In this document: positions 42,563 through 51,150 of the stretch, in pieces
Numbering within the stretch: the stretch's first letter is position 1
Layout: each line of letters begins with the position of its first letter
Assembly (NCBI RefSeq): GCF_018642165.1
Contig: NZ_JAHHZM010000002.1
Location: 496,001 to 560,000, forward strand
Reading direction: 5' to 3'
From: Echinicola shivajiensis
Lineage (GTDB): Bacteria > Bacteroidota > Bacteroidia > Cytophagales > Cyclobacteriaceae
Length of the DNA stretch: 64,000 nt
Position numbers and translations under genes: made by a program
Notes under the pieces: generated by a model
Databases searched by the model: none
What the model saw: only the letters and a program-made list of their open reading frames with translations
What the model was told of the DNA's origin: nothing

Positions 42563-43891
42563 ATGTCGTCAAGAAGAAGATTTATACAAAATACGCTTTT
42601 GGCATCTGCTGGAATGGCTATGCCCAAAATTTTGAGTGCTAAGGAATTTGGGCAGTTTACCCGTACTGTTGGAGCCAATGATCAAATTAACGTTGGTTTG
42701 ATTGGTGCCAAAGGAATGGGCTGGTCTAATATGAATTCCTTTTTGAAAATGCCACAGGTCAATTGTGTGGCCATTGCGGATGTAGACCAGAGGGTATTGG
42801 ACCAAAGGGCAGAAGATGTGGTCAAGCTTAGAGGAAAAAAGCCACAACTATATAAGGATTACCGCAAGCTCTTGGAAAATAAGGATGTGGATGTGGTGAT
42901 CAATGGAACACCGGATCATTGGCATTGTCTAGTGCTAACGGATAGCCTTGCAGCAGGAAAGCATGCCTATACTGAAAAGCCATTGGCCAACTCTATTGAG
43001 GAGTGCAATATCATGGTTAAGGCCCAAGAAAGATATGGGAAGTTGGTTCAGGTAGGACAGTGGCAGCGAAGCGGCAATCAGTATGATGATGCTATCAAGT
43101 TTGTGCAGTCAGGACAATTAGGAAATATCCGTTTGGTAAAAGCCTGGGCCTATCAGGGATGGATGAAGCCAGTCCCAGTAAAGCCAGATACAGCTGCTCC
43201 AGCAGGGGTAGATTATGATATGTGGTTAGGTCCTGCTCCAAAGCGTCCCTTCAATGAAAACCGTTTCCATTTTAATTTCAGGTGGTTCTGGGATTATGCT
43301 GGTGGTTTGATGACTGATTGGGGAGTACATGAAATTGATATTGCCCTGTTTGCCATGGGAGTGAGTGCGCCTAAATCCATCATGGCTTCAGGAGGTAAAT
43401 TTGCCTATCCTGATGACGCTTCAGAAACTCCTGACACCCTTCAGACAGTATATGAATTTGATGGATTCAATATGCTTTGGGAGCATGCTACTGGAATTGA
43501 TGGTGGAAACTATGGCTATACTGAAGGTATTGCTTTCATTGGTAATAATGCCACGTTGGTGGTTAACCGTGGAGGATGGGAAATTATTTCTGAAAAGAAA
43601 GGTGGCAAGCCTGTGATCGAGGGAATGGCCAGGGTAAAACCAGAAGGCAATGCACTGGACAAGCACACCCAGAATTTCATAGATTCCATTAAAGCCAATG
43701 ATGAATCTATGCTTCACTGCGGTATCAAAACAGGTAGTGTAGCAGCTATTAATGCTCATATGGGTAACATTGCATACAAGACGGGGCAGAAGGTTTATTG
43801 GGATGCAGAGAAAGGCTTGTTTACAGATCCAGAGGCCAATAAGCTGGTGTCCGCCCATTATCATAATGGATGGGAGTTACCAAAGGTCTAA
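42563..43891 (+). CDS. Gfo/Idh/MocA-family oxidoreductase, Tat-exported
   Basis: A 442-residue NAD(P)-dependent dehydrogenase. The N-terminus MSSRRRFIQNTLLASAGMAMP is a twin-arginine signal. A Rossmann motif INVGLIGAKGMG and the family catalytic signature YTEKPLANSIEECNIM (Lys of EKP) follow; the C-terminal domain contains WDYAGGLMTDWGVHEIDIA. Exported members in Bacteroidota oxidise or dehydrate sugars or glycosides, for example to 3-keto forms with tightly bound cofactor. Together with DUF1080 it suggests a periplasmic 3-keto-glycoside route. The gene has its own strong terminator. Confidence 0.92.
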   Translation: MSSRRRFIQNTLLASAGMAMPKILSAKEFGQFTRTVGANDQINVGLIGAKGMGWSNMNSFLKMPQVNCVAIADVDQRVLDQRAEDVVKLRGKKPQLYKDYRKLLENKDVDVVINGTPDHWHCLVLTDSLAAGKHAYTEKPLANSIEECNIMVKAQERYGKLVQVGQWQRSGNQYDDAIKFVQSGQLGNIRLVKAWAYQGWMKPVPVKPDTAAPAGVDYDMWLGPAPKRPFNENRFHFNFRWFWDYAGGLMTDWGVHEIDIALFAMGVSAPKSIMASGGKFAYPDDASETPDTLQTVYEFDGFNMLWEHATGIDGGNYGYTEGIAFIGNNATLVVNRGGWEIISEKKGGKPVIEGMARVKPEGNALDKHTQNFIDSIKANDESMLHCGIKTGSVAAINAHMGNIAYKTGQKVYWDAEKGLFTDPEANKLVSAHYHNGWELPKV

Positions 43892-43929
43892 GGAGAATTT
43901 GCTTATATAAGTGAAGCTAGGTGTAACTA

Positions 43930-43965
43930 AATCTAGGCGTAGCATATGCTACGCCTAGATTTTTA
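43930..43965 (+). terminator. Terminator of the Gfo/Idh/MocA gene
   Basis: A 32-bp perfect palindrome (AATCTAGGCGTAGCAT and its complement, 43930-43961) with TTTTT at its end. One of the strongest hairpins in the window. It may serve both strands. Confidence 0.85.
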
Positions 43966-43995
43966 TTCTCACTTTATTATTTATTTCTTTTTTTA

Positions 43996-44763
43996 CTACT
44001 CATCCAATATCGCCACCACCCTCGAAGGGCCTGCTGAAGCGCCAACAATTTTTAAGGGAAAGGCAGCGACCTTAAAGCCTGAATAGGGAAGGGCGTCAAG
44101 ATTGACCAGTTACTCCATATGGCAATATTCTTTTTCTTGGCCAACCAAATGGGCCTCCCAAAATAGATCTGGATTATTGCTTTCTTTGGCCTTTTGGATC
44201 ATATAGGGTAGAGGAAGATCCCAGCCCCAAGAATCTATGCCCATTACTTTGATACCTTGGTCAATTAACCATTCAGTGGCCTCTTTACTCATTCCGGTAC
44301 CTTTCTTATGAAAGTCCTTAGTGCCATTAAGTTTGTCCCTACCAGTTTTGATCAAGACAATCATACCTTTTTCCAAGTGGAGGTTTTGATCTTTCAGAAA
44401 CCCTTGGATATCCTTAATTGTAATGGGGTCAAAATCTTCCTTATGCTTCATATCAACCACCAAGCCCTCTCCATAGCACCATTCTAAAGGGATTTCGTCA
44501 ATGGTTTTGGCCCTTTTTCCATTTAGGGTGGGAGAATAATGCCAAGGAGCATCAATATGGGTAGTGGCATGAACGCCCATCTTATCAATGGTATCATCTG
44601 CCCAGCCAATAAAGCCTTTTGGGAAAAGCCTGAAAGGCAAACCAAGGAGCCTGATCAACCATTTGGCTTTATGATGAGGTTTATGTTTGATCTTAACCCG
44701 CATAAACCAAGGGTCCTGTTTATTGAATTGTATAGGTTTTGATAGGTCTATTATTTTACTCAT
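43996..44763 (-). pseudogene. Cyclase-family (kynurenine-formamidase-like) gene with in-frame TAA
   Basis: The first 217 codons (44763 down to TAA at 44110-44112) encode a metal-dependent cyclase/hydrolase of the KynB-like family: HATTHIDAPWHY (zinc ligands), VVDMKH, GMIVLIKTGRD and GIDSWGWDLP. The reading frame continues after the TAA without shift for 37 codons of typical family C-terminus (LVNLDALPYSGFKVAAFPLK and IVGASAGPSRVVAILDE) up to TAG at 43996. Intact homologues read straight through with a Lys or Asn at this site, so a single nonsense change is the simplest explanation. The shortened product could still be made. A sequencing error is also possible. Confidence 0.8.
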
Positions 44764-44851
44764 GGTGATTCGAAATATTGAAAAGTATAGTTAAGGAACC
44801 AAACCTAGAAGTTTAAATTGATAATTACAAAAATGGAGAAATTTAGTAAAA

Positions 44852-44883
44852 GAAAGGCCAGATCAATTTAATCTGGCCCTTTC
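44852..44883 (-). terminator. Terminator of the DUF3500 gene
   Basis: A stem AAAGGCCAGAT / ATCTGGCCCTTT (one bulge) around a 6-7-nt loop, followed on the minus strand by CTTTTACT. It lies 5 bp from the stop codon. Confidence 0.8.
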
Positions 44884-44887
44884 GTAA

Positions 44888-45898
44888 TTAATGATGGTGA
44901 TTGGAATTATGATAATGTTCTTTGATGAGGTCCCTGCCAAAGTCTCCATCAAAGTCCCTCCAAACTGAGTGGATATGGTTGGCCTTGTTTTGGGTATTGT
45001 CAAACTCTATCAAAAAGGTTTTGCCTTGAACTCTATAATAATGTCCTATTCCCGGTTCAGTAGCTCCTGCCCACCCAAAGGTAATTTCATCTAATTCTTC
45101 CTTTTTCAGATTCTCCATCCTTTGTTTTGCCAATTTCTCTGGCATATTGGATAGGTAAGCCTCGATTAAATCCAATAGTTTTGATCGTTGACTAATTTGT
45201 AGGTCTTTATATTTAATCCCTACAGGTTCCAATGGATCAACTTCCTTATCATTTTTAGTGATAATATCAGGAAAAGCCTCTTGATTCAATAGCACCTTTT
45301 GTTTTTGCTCTACAGTCAAGGAATTGACCAATTCAAAGCCAAGGTCTTCTTCTTGGGCTAAGGCCCTTTCACCTTTTCTTGGGCCACTGAGGATCTTAGC
45401 CGGATTGGCTCCCATAAATCGCGGGGCAATAGATACCTCTTTATCATCAATGGTGAAGTTGAGGGAAAGGTGATGTCCTTCAAAGGACCAGGACCAAATT
45501 TTATCCTTTGCCGGGTCACCATAAAACGCAGCATAGTATTTTTCTGGATCCCGCATGGTGGTATTGCCAGAAAGTTCCGCCAATACATTTTCCAGATCTA
45601 TTATTTTGAGAGTCTTGTCATAGCCTGATTCTGATAGTGAATTTTTTAGCAAATTAAATAGGGCGTCTTTTTGATTTTGGTCAAGCTCTGCCAAAGATAT
45701 ACCTGCTCTTTCAAACATGGTAGCCGGGAAATAGTGCCAATTGGATTTTGAGTCATGGTCAAAAGCATGTATGGTTTTTTCCTTTTGCTCAGCATTTAAG
45801 GAGCTAAGAAACCGTTGGGCAAGATCCTTATTGCTCGGGTGAAATAAAGATAGGAGAGAACCCAAGCAGATAAAGAAAAGTAGTGAAATTTTAGTCAT
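44888..45898 (-). CDS. DUF3500 domain protein, exported
   Basis: A 336-residue protein with a signal peptide (MTKISLLFFICLGSLLSLFHP). The remainder matches the DUF3500 pattern: HYFPATMFERAGISLAELDQ, MRDPEKYYAAFYGDPAK, GHHLSLNFTI, GPRKGERALAQEEDLGFELVNSL and EITFGWAGATEPGIGHYYRVQG. It ends with HVHSVWRDFDGDFGRDLIKEHY-like residues and a His-rich tail. The function of this family is unknown. It is monocistronic with its own terminator. Confidence 0.88.
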   Translation of the reverse strand: MTKISLLFFICLGSLLSLFHPSNKDLAQRFLSSLNAEQKEKTIHAFDHDSKSNWHYFPATMFERAGISLAELDQNQKDALFNLLKNSLSESGYDKTLKIIDLENVLAELSGNTTMRDPEKYYAAFYGDPAKDKIWSWSFEGHHLSLNFTIDDKEVSIAPRFMGANPAKILSGPRKGERALAQEEDLGFELVNSLTVEQKQKVLLNQEAFPDIITKNDKEVDPLEPVGIKYKDLQISQRSKLLDLIEAYLSNMPEKLAKQRMENLKKEELDEITFGWAGATEPGIGHYYRVQGKTFLIEFDNTQNKANHIHSVWRDFDGDFGRDLIKEHYHNSNHHH

Positions 45899-46200
45899 AT
45901 TGTATTATTGGGTTAAATGAGAAATTTCAAAAGAAAAATTTATTTTCAAGAATTTCTCAATAGTGGTTTATTGTTTTAGTTCTTTTTGCAGTGTAATAAG
46001 TACATTAGTTAATATAGCTAAACTTCGAAAATGGTTCAAAGGATTTTATATGTAAGGAAAAGATAGTATTGATATTTGAATAAAAAGTAGAGAGGAAATG
46101 AGGGCTCGGAAGATCGAAGTTTGAAGCGGGAAACCCAATTTATTAAAAAAACTAAAAGCCGAGATTATAGGTCTCGACTTGTTTGTATTGTATTGAATTA
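45899..46200. other. Intergenic, 302 bp
   Basis: A/T-rich gap between the DUF3500 start and the TonB receptor 3' end. It holds the DUF3500 promoter (not resolved) and the TonB terminator. No gene or repeat was seen. Confidence 0.6.
46143..46179 (-). terminator. Terminator of the TonB receptor gene
   Basis: An 8-bp stem (AGCCGAGA / TCTCGACT with one G-U pair in RNA), followed on the minus strand by TTTAGTTTTTTT. Confidence 0.75.
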
Positions 46201-48663
46201 TTAAAATTCCTTTTCTCCAAATTCGCTTTTGATAAACCTAGATTTATTTTTGTTTCTGTTGAGCGTATAACTTATGTTGATCATAATCATATCGACTTCA
46301 TATACGTAGTTGGTGGTGGTATAAAATTCTCCTGGTACCCAAGTGCTAATCCTTTGCTCATTGGTTTTCAATAAACCCATGTCCATATTTAACCATTGTA
46401 AAGTAGTACTTAGCCTGTCATCCAGAAAGGATTTCTTCACAGTCAAATTTGGAGAAAGAAATCCCGAATCCTCACCCTGTGCAGTATTTCTTTTGGAAAG
46501 ATAATTGACCGACCATTGGAGGCTCATTGTAGAAGAAATATCAAAACTGGTATTGGCATTGATGGAATATATCCAGCTTGAACTGTCTATAGGTTTATTA
46601 TCAAATTCACCTTTGATATTATAGCTATAAAGGTTAGCTCCTGCAAATACCTGCCACCAAGGAGTTGGGTTTAATTCCAGACCAGTTTCTAGTCCAATAG
46701 AGCGCCCTCTTCCTACATTGGAATAAATCCTGTTGAGGATGGTGTCATTATAAACAGTATTTACCCTGTTGACCAAGTTTTGGACGTTACGGTAATAGGC
46801 GGTGGCAAAGAAGGAATTACTGCTAAAATCCTTTACCACACCTATTTCACCTAAGTCAATAAATTCAGGTAAAAGGGTAGGGTCACCCTGTTCGAGGGTT
46901 TCAGAATGCTCTCTTTCCGGGAATGGGTTCATCTTAAAGGTGGTGGTTCTTTCCACTCTTTTGCTATAGGCAGCTTTTAACCTAAGCTCATCATTGACAG
47001 CGTACTGCAGGCTAGCAGATGGATAAGGCTTGATAAAATCATAATAATAGGTTGTGTCCACTGTACCTGCTTTGTCTTTTAGGTCTAGTTCCCTGTCCAT
47101 AAACTCAAGTCTCAAACCAGCAGCATAGCTCCATTTCCCCTTTTCTCCAGTCAATTGACCATAGGCAGAATGGATTTGCCTGCTAAGGTCCACATTGCTG
47201 GAAAATTCTGGTACCAATTCAAACTCACCAGTTTCATTGTTTTTACGCTCATAAACAAAGTCACCTGTATGGTTCAAATTCCTAAACTGGTAACCTGCCT
47301 CAAATGTACCTATGCTCCATGGAGCAGCTTGATAGTCCAACTGTAACCGCGTACCATGTAAGGGATTATCATTGGTGTTATACTCGTCTTGGTAAACAAA
47401 GTCAGTGTCAGGATAACCAAGGTTTCTATTTGTAGTTGGTCCACCAAGCATGGTATATTCATACAGGAAAGAACTGCTTAATTTTGAATCATTTTTGAAG
47501 GTATGGCTATAATCAAAGCTTCCTAATACAAAATCACTTCTCCTGATTCGGAGATTTTCATTATAGTATTGCATGCTATAAATTTCCTCTCCATCTACCA
47601 CTTGGTGGTTGTCATAATAAATGATATCAGCTGTTCGGTCTTTGCTTCTTTTTCCTCCATAGAATCCAAGACTGAAATTATTGGCTTTATTAGGAGTGTA
47701 TCCCACGGTGAACCGACCAGAATAGGCTTTTTCTACAAAGCTTCTTTCTCCATCTGAGGGGAAGTAGGTGGTGGTATCTTCACGAATGGTATAAACATTC
47801 CCTTCTCTTCTTCCAGAAATATCATTTCTCAGATAACTGGCACCCAATGAAAGGTCCCATTTATTTCTACGGTGATTAATGGTAAAGTCTGCCCCATAGC
47901 GCTTAGGGTTTTCCTTATTATCATAAATTTCAATGCTAGGAGCACCGATTTTGGTGTTTATCTGAACAAAGGTGCCATCAGTAGCTCCTTTACTGGTAAT
48001 GATATTGATCAAGCCAGCCTTGCCTTCTGGATCATACTTAGCAGATGGAGCAGTGACCAATTCAATGTTTTTAATACTGTTTGCTGGCAATTGACTAAGA
48101 ATCATATTAGGATCTGATTGCACGGGTTTACCATTAATCATCACCACAAAGCCTGTGGCTCCCCTGACAGAAATATCACCGTTTGCATTGATGCTGACTG
48201 AGGGTAGATTCCTTAAAACATCCACAGCTGTTCCTCCTTGGCTAGCTTGGAAATTAGCTGCTTCAAATACCTGTCGGTCAATTTTATGCATGGTGGTGAA
48301 TTTTTTTCCAGATACTTCGATTTCCTCCATTAATTGCTGGTTTGCAGAAAGAAGAATGGTATTCAAGTCTATTAATTTGGATTTTTCTAGGCTAATGTTG
48401 CTAATAATCTTTGTTTCATAGCCCATGAATTGGGCACTGAGATAATAGTTGCCTTTTTTCTGCGGACCAATGCTGAAACTTCCATCATCACCGGTTACAG
48501 TTCCAGCTACCAAAGAGCTGTCTGAAGCATCATAAAGTGCCACAGAGGCATACTCTAGGGGACTATGGTCCTCACCATCTACCAAGATTCCACGTATGCC
48601 GCTTTGGGCAAAAGTGAATTGAGAGATTAACACTAAAAAGAATGATAATAGGAACTTGTTCAT
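46201..48663 (-). CDS. TonB-dependent outer-membrane receptor
   Basis: An 820-residue receptor. After the signal peptide (MNKFLLSFFLVLISQFTFAQ) comes a carboxypeptidase-regulatory-like domain (GIRGILVDGEDHSPLEYASVALYD, to about 100). The plug follows (VDVLRNLPSVSINANGDISVRGATGFVVMINGKPV), then a long C-terminal barrel ending in SEFGEKEF. The plug motif GATGFVVMINGKPVQ is typical of the 'outer membrane beta-barrel family' receptors. They import oligosaccharides, siderophores or peptides across the outer membrane with TonB energy. Its gene lies 73 bp downstream of an AraC regulator, which probably controls it. No SusD is adjacent, so a non-glycan ligand is possible. Confidence 0.93.
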   Translation of the reverse strand: MNKFLLSFFLVLISQFTFAQSGIRGILVDGEDHSPLEYASVALYDASDSSLVAGTVTGDDGSFSIGPQKKGNYYLSAQFMGYETKIISNISLEKSKLIDLNTILLSANQQLMEEIEVSGKKFTTMHKIDRQVFEAANFQASQGGTAVDVLRNLPSVSINANGDISVRGATGFVVMINGKPVQSDPNMILSQLPANSIKNIELVTAPSAKYDPEGKAGLINIITSKGATDGTFVQINTKIGAPSIEIYDNKENPKRYGADFTINHRRNKWDLSLGASYLRNDISGRREGNVYTIREDTTTYFPSDGERSFVEKAYSGRFTVGYTPNKANNFSLGFYGGKRSKDRTADIIYYDNHQVVDGEEIYSMQYYNENLRIRRSDFVLGSFDYSHTFKNDSKLSSSFLYEYTMLGGPTTNRNLGYPDTDFVYQDEYNTNDNPLHGTRLQLDYQAAPWSIGTFEAGYQFRNLNHTGDFVYERKNNETGEFELVPEFSSNVDLSRQIHSAYGQLTGEKGKWSYAAGLRLEFMDRELDLKDKAGTVDTTYYYDFIKPYPSASLQYAVNDELRLKAAYSKRVERTTTFKMNPFPEREHSETLEQGDPTLLPEFIDLGEIGVVKDFSSNSFFATAYYRNVQNLVNRVNTVYNDTILNRIYSNVGRGRSIGLETGLELNPTPWWQVFAGANLYSYNIKGEFDNKPIDSSSWIYSINANTSFDISSTMSLQWSVNYLSKRNTAQGEDSGFLSPNLTVKKSFLDDRLSTTLQWLNMDMGLLKTNEQRISTWVPGEFYTTTNYVYEVDMIMINISYTLNRNKNKSRFIKSEFGEKEF

Positions 48664-48736
48664 GATTGCATTTTATTTCATGCAAATTTACATTCTACAG
48701 AATTTTGATGACGGTAATTATTTCCCAAAAATGGTA

Positions 48737-49543
48737 TTATTGGGCATTTGCCTTACTTCTGTAATCCAACGGTGTAAGGGTAGTGGAAGATTTGAAAAAC
48801 TTCACAAAGTTTGAAGAATCTGTAAAGTTTAAAAGATGGGCTATCTCCGATACATTATTGTTAGTATGTGCCAAGAGGTTTTTCGCTTCCATCAATATTC
48901 TTTCTTTGATCAATTCTTTAGCTGTGGCATTGACGGCTGCTTGACAGGTTTTATTCAATTTCTTTACAGAAATTTCCATTAGCTTGGCATAGTCTTCAGT
49001 ATTTTTTAACTCCATGAAATGTTCATTGAGCAAGTTTTTAAAATGATAAAAGTCAGAGGCCTCCTTTGGATCTGTTTTTTTACTTTGGGTGGAGTATCCA
49101 AAGCCTTTTAAAACAATCAGGTTCAGGAAAGCCGAAAGAATATCCAAACTCTCAGCAGCTTTGAACTCTCGATAGAATTCTTCGAGCATCTTAAAGAATT
49201 CCCCATTGTCTTCAATGCTGAATTGTTTGGGAAAGTTAAAGAGGTAGTTTTGAGCCTTTGGGTAAAGTGAAAGTATTTCCTCTTTAAAAAGAATCACGAA
49301 GCCATCAGGGATTTTGGAAAAATCCCAACAGTGAACCTGTCCGGGACCTAGGTAAAATCCAGTGGGAGGAAGTACCTCAAAAGTGTCGTCACCAATGGTA
49401 TGTTGACCAGCACCTTGAAATAAAAATATTAGTTCATGATATCCTGCATGCTTATGTGGCTTGGTTGGCTTAATAACAGGTTTCATTCTGGAAACCTTGA
49501 TTAATTGCTCCTCAGGTAACTTTTTATTTGAAGTAAATTCCAT
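48737..49543 (-). CDS. AraC-family regulator with cupin-like sensor domain
   Basis: A 268-residue regulator. Residues 20-100 form an AraC-type ligand-binding cupin (KHAGYHELIFLFQGAGQHTIGDDTFEVLPPTGFYLGPGQVHCW). The C-terminal about 100 residues carry the HTH_18 pair (EISVKKLNKTCQAAVNATAKELI, then VSEIAHLLNFTDSSNFVKFFKSSTTLTPLDYR). It is transcribed before the TonB receptor on the same strand, so local control of that receptor is likely. The ligand is unknown. Confidence 0.9.
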   Translation of the reverse strand: MEFTSNKKLPEEQLIKVSRMKPVIKPTKPHKHAGYHELIFLFQGAGQHTIGDDTFEVLPPTGFYLGPGQVHCWDFSKIPDGFVILFKEEILSLYPKAQNYLFNFPKQFSIEDNGEFFKMLEEFYREFKAAESLDILSAFLNLIVLKGFGYSTQSKKTDPKEASDFYHFKNLLNEHFMELKNTEDYAKLMEISVKKLNKTCQAAVNATAKELIKERILMEAKNLLAHTNNNVSEIAHLLNFTDSSNFVKFFKSSTTLTPLDYRSKANAQ

Positions 49544-49667
49544 TACTGACTAATCTATAATTTTATTCCTGACTTTAAGGAGGTCTAAATTACGATCAAT
49601 TACTCAATTTGATAGATTTCTTTTATGAGTGGTAAACGAGGAAGTAATATTTTTTAATATCTATGAC

Positions 49668-49787
49668 CAAAAGCTGTTCCTGATTTTAATCAGGAACGCT
49701 GATAACGGGGGATTTAAAATCCCCTAATATTAATTATTCCACATTGCAAATGTGGAATAGCATTGTAACTTATTCTTAAAAGCTAAT
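49668..49787. repeat. Three-hairpin repeat unit 1 (120 bp)
   Basis: The unit starts CAAAAGCTGTTCCTGATTT and contains three short hairpins: TTCCTGATT..AATCAGGAA, GGGGATTT.AAAATCCCC and TTCCACATT.GCA.AATGTGGAA. It is followed directly by unit 2, which starts with the same 19 bases exactly 120 bp later. The third hairpin carries compensatory changes between units. Confidence 0.85.
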
Positions 49788-49887
49788 CAAAAGCTGTTCC
49801 TGATTTGCAATCAAGAACTCAAATAATATGGGATTTTAAACCCCGTCATATTAGCTCTTCAACATTTTAAATGTGGAAGAGCATAGG
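49788..49887. repeat. Three-hairpin repeat unit 2
   Basis: The second, diverged copy in tandem. Hairpin 3 reads CTCTTCAACATTTTAAATGTGGAAGAG; relative to unit 1 both arms changed together, keeping the stem. Hairpin 1 has a single-arm change (AATCAAGAA). It ends 26 bp before the DUF6807 gene's stop. A third, single-unit relative with hairpin 1 lies at 62664. Confidence 0.8.
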
Positions 49888-49912
49888 TTAGTTTTATCCA
49901 TGAAAGAATAGT

Positions 49913-50836
49913 TTAGCGTTGATCTATAAACTTCTGATAATATTGCTCGATTTCTTTGAGGCTAAGGTGATTGTGGACCAACAATTGGTTTCTAAAAATA
50001 AGTGGTTCACCAAGAGGTAAGCTAATAGGCGAGCGGCCAGGAAAGGCCATGTTTTGCATGCTGTTGGCTTTTCTTAGTATCCATCCTTTATATTGTGGCA
50101 ATTTTTCGGGTTCACCCATGATTATAATTCCAGAGTTTGATTTTCCATTGAAGGAACCCGAGAGGTTCATCCAAGGGCCTGCCTGAACTGGGAGGTTTTG
50201 GGGAGTGATTTCCTTCCCATCGGAAGAGAATTTGATATCTTTTGGTAATTTGATACGGGGTGAGAAACCACCATAGCCCTTTTCATCTTCTGAACCGCCC
50301 AATTCTAAGTGGTCTACAAGTGAAGTGAGCGTAATTTCGAATTGAAGCATATATGCTTCATTTTCATAATTTTTGTAGGTAATCTTAATATTTTCCTTTA
50401 AAACAGGCTTTTGGTCAAGACTATCGGAAATCCATATTACCTCAGCTTCAAGCTCTGCAATATTATCATTTATATTGGTGTTAGTATTTTTAACCTCCCA
50501 ACTGATACCTTCGCAAAACCAAGGATCGGCGATTCGTTGTCCATTTACATAGAGTTGATGCCAAGTCCAGAAAATGCCTCTATGATGAAAATGATCTTCA
50601 GGAAAATCCTCCGTCAGTACCTCTCCATCCAATCCATATAAAGGATGGATATAATTGGCTCTAGGGTATTTGCCATTTAGGCTTTTGGTAGCTGTTTGAT
50701 AGAAAAAACGGGCTTTACCATTTTCTGAAAGTAAGATACCATCAGAAGTCTTTTGGAAGGAGAGGTTTTGTCCAAAAAGGGTAGTGGTACTGAAAAAGGC
50801 TAAAATTAATAAAAGTTTGAAAAGGCACTTATCCAT
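49913..50836 (-). CDS. DUF6807 (PmoA-family) protein, secreted
   Basis: A 307-residue secreted protein with a signal peptide (MDKCLFKLLLILAFFSTTTLFGQ). The DUF6807 pattern is plain: YPRANYIHPLYGLDGEVLTEDFPEDHFHHRGIFWTWHQLYVNG, DPWFCEGISWEV, GGFSPRIKLP and GPWMNLSG. The His pair HFHHRG resembles a metal site. The family is often called PmoA in databases without experimental support for a methane-oxidation role; it is frequent in Bacteroidota polysaccharide regions. Function is not established. Confidence 0.88.
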   Translation of the reverse strand: MDKCLFKLLLILAFFSTTTLFGQNLSFQKTSDGILLSENGKARFFYQTATKSLNGKYPRANYIHPLYGLDGEVLTEDFPEDHFHHRGIFWTWHQLYVNGQRIADPWFCEGISWEVKNTNTNINDNIAELEAEVIWISDSLDQKPVLKENIKITYKNYENEAYMLQFEITLTSLVDHLELGGSEDEKGYGGFSPRIKLPKDIKFSSDGKEITPQNLPVQAGPWMNLSGSFNGKSNSGIIIMGEPEKLPQYKGWILRKANSMQNMAFPGRSPISLPLGEPLIFRNQLLVHNHLSLKEIEQYYQKFIDQR

Positions 50837-51150
50837 GGTTTGATTGTTAATTCAAGCCTTAAATTAATGTATATCTTTGATTCTACGAGATGGTGGATAG
50901 ATAATTTTCTTGAACAGGCAGTACAGTACCCTATGGTGATATTAAATCTATAAAAGTCGTTTTTGATAAATTAGACTATAATAAAAAAGGCTGTCTCAAA
51001 AGTTTCGGTCATTGTGAATCCGATAAATATCGGCAGAAGCAATTTCCTCATACGCGCAATGAAAGCATGTTGAGATCACTTCGTTTTACTCGTGATGACG
51101 GATTCTTTAGTTTGAGACAGCCTCTTGAATATTCTTAAGCTGAATACAAC
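50837..51150. other. Intergenic, 314 bp
   Basis: Gap between the DUF6807 start and the transketolase C subunit stop. It holds the DUF6807 promoter (not resolved) and the 136-bp inverted-repeat element at 50988-51123. Nothing else was seen. Confidence 0.6.
50988..51123. mobile_element. MITE-like element with 13-bp inverted ends
   Basis: 136 bp bounded by perfect 13-bp inverted repeats AGGCTGTCTCAAA and TTTGAGACAGCCT. Inside are palindrome-like segments (CATTGTGAA..., CGCAATGAAA). It has no coding frame. Such ends recur as intergenic elements in Bacteroidota from experience; a transposase for it is not in the window. Confidence 0.6.

Noticed and set aside
49668-49887. CRISPR array
   Set aside because: Only two units, period 120 bp, with hairpins throughout and no 20-40-bp repeat/spacer structure or cas genes nearby.
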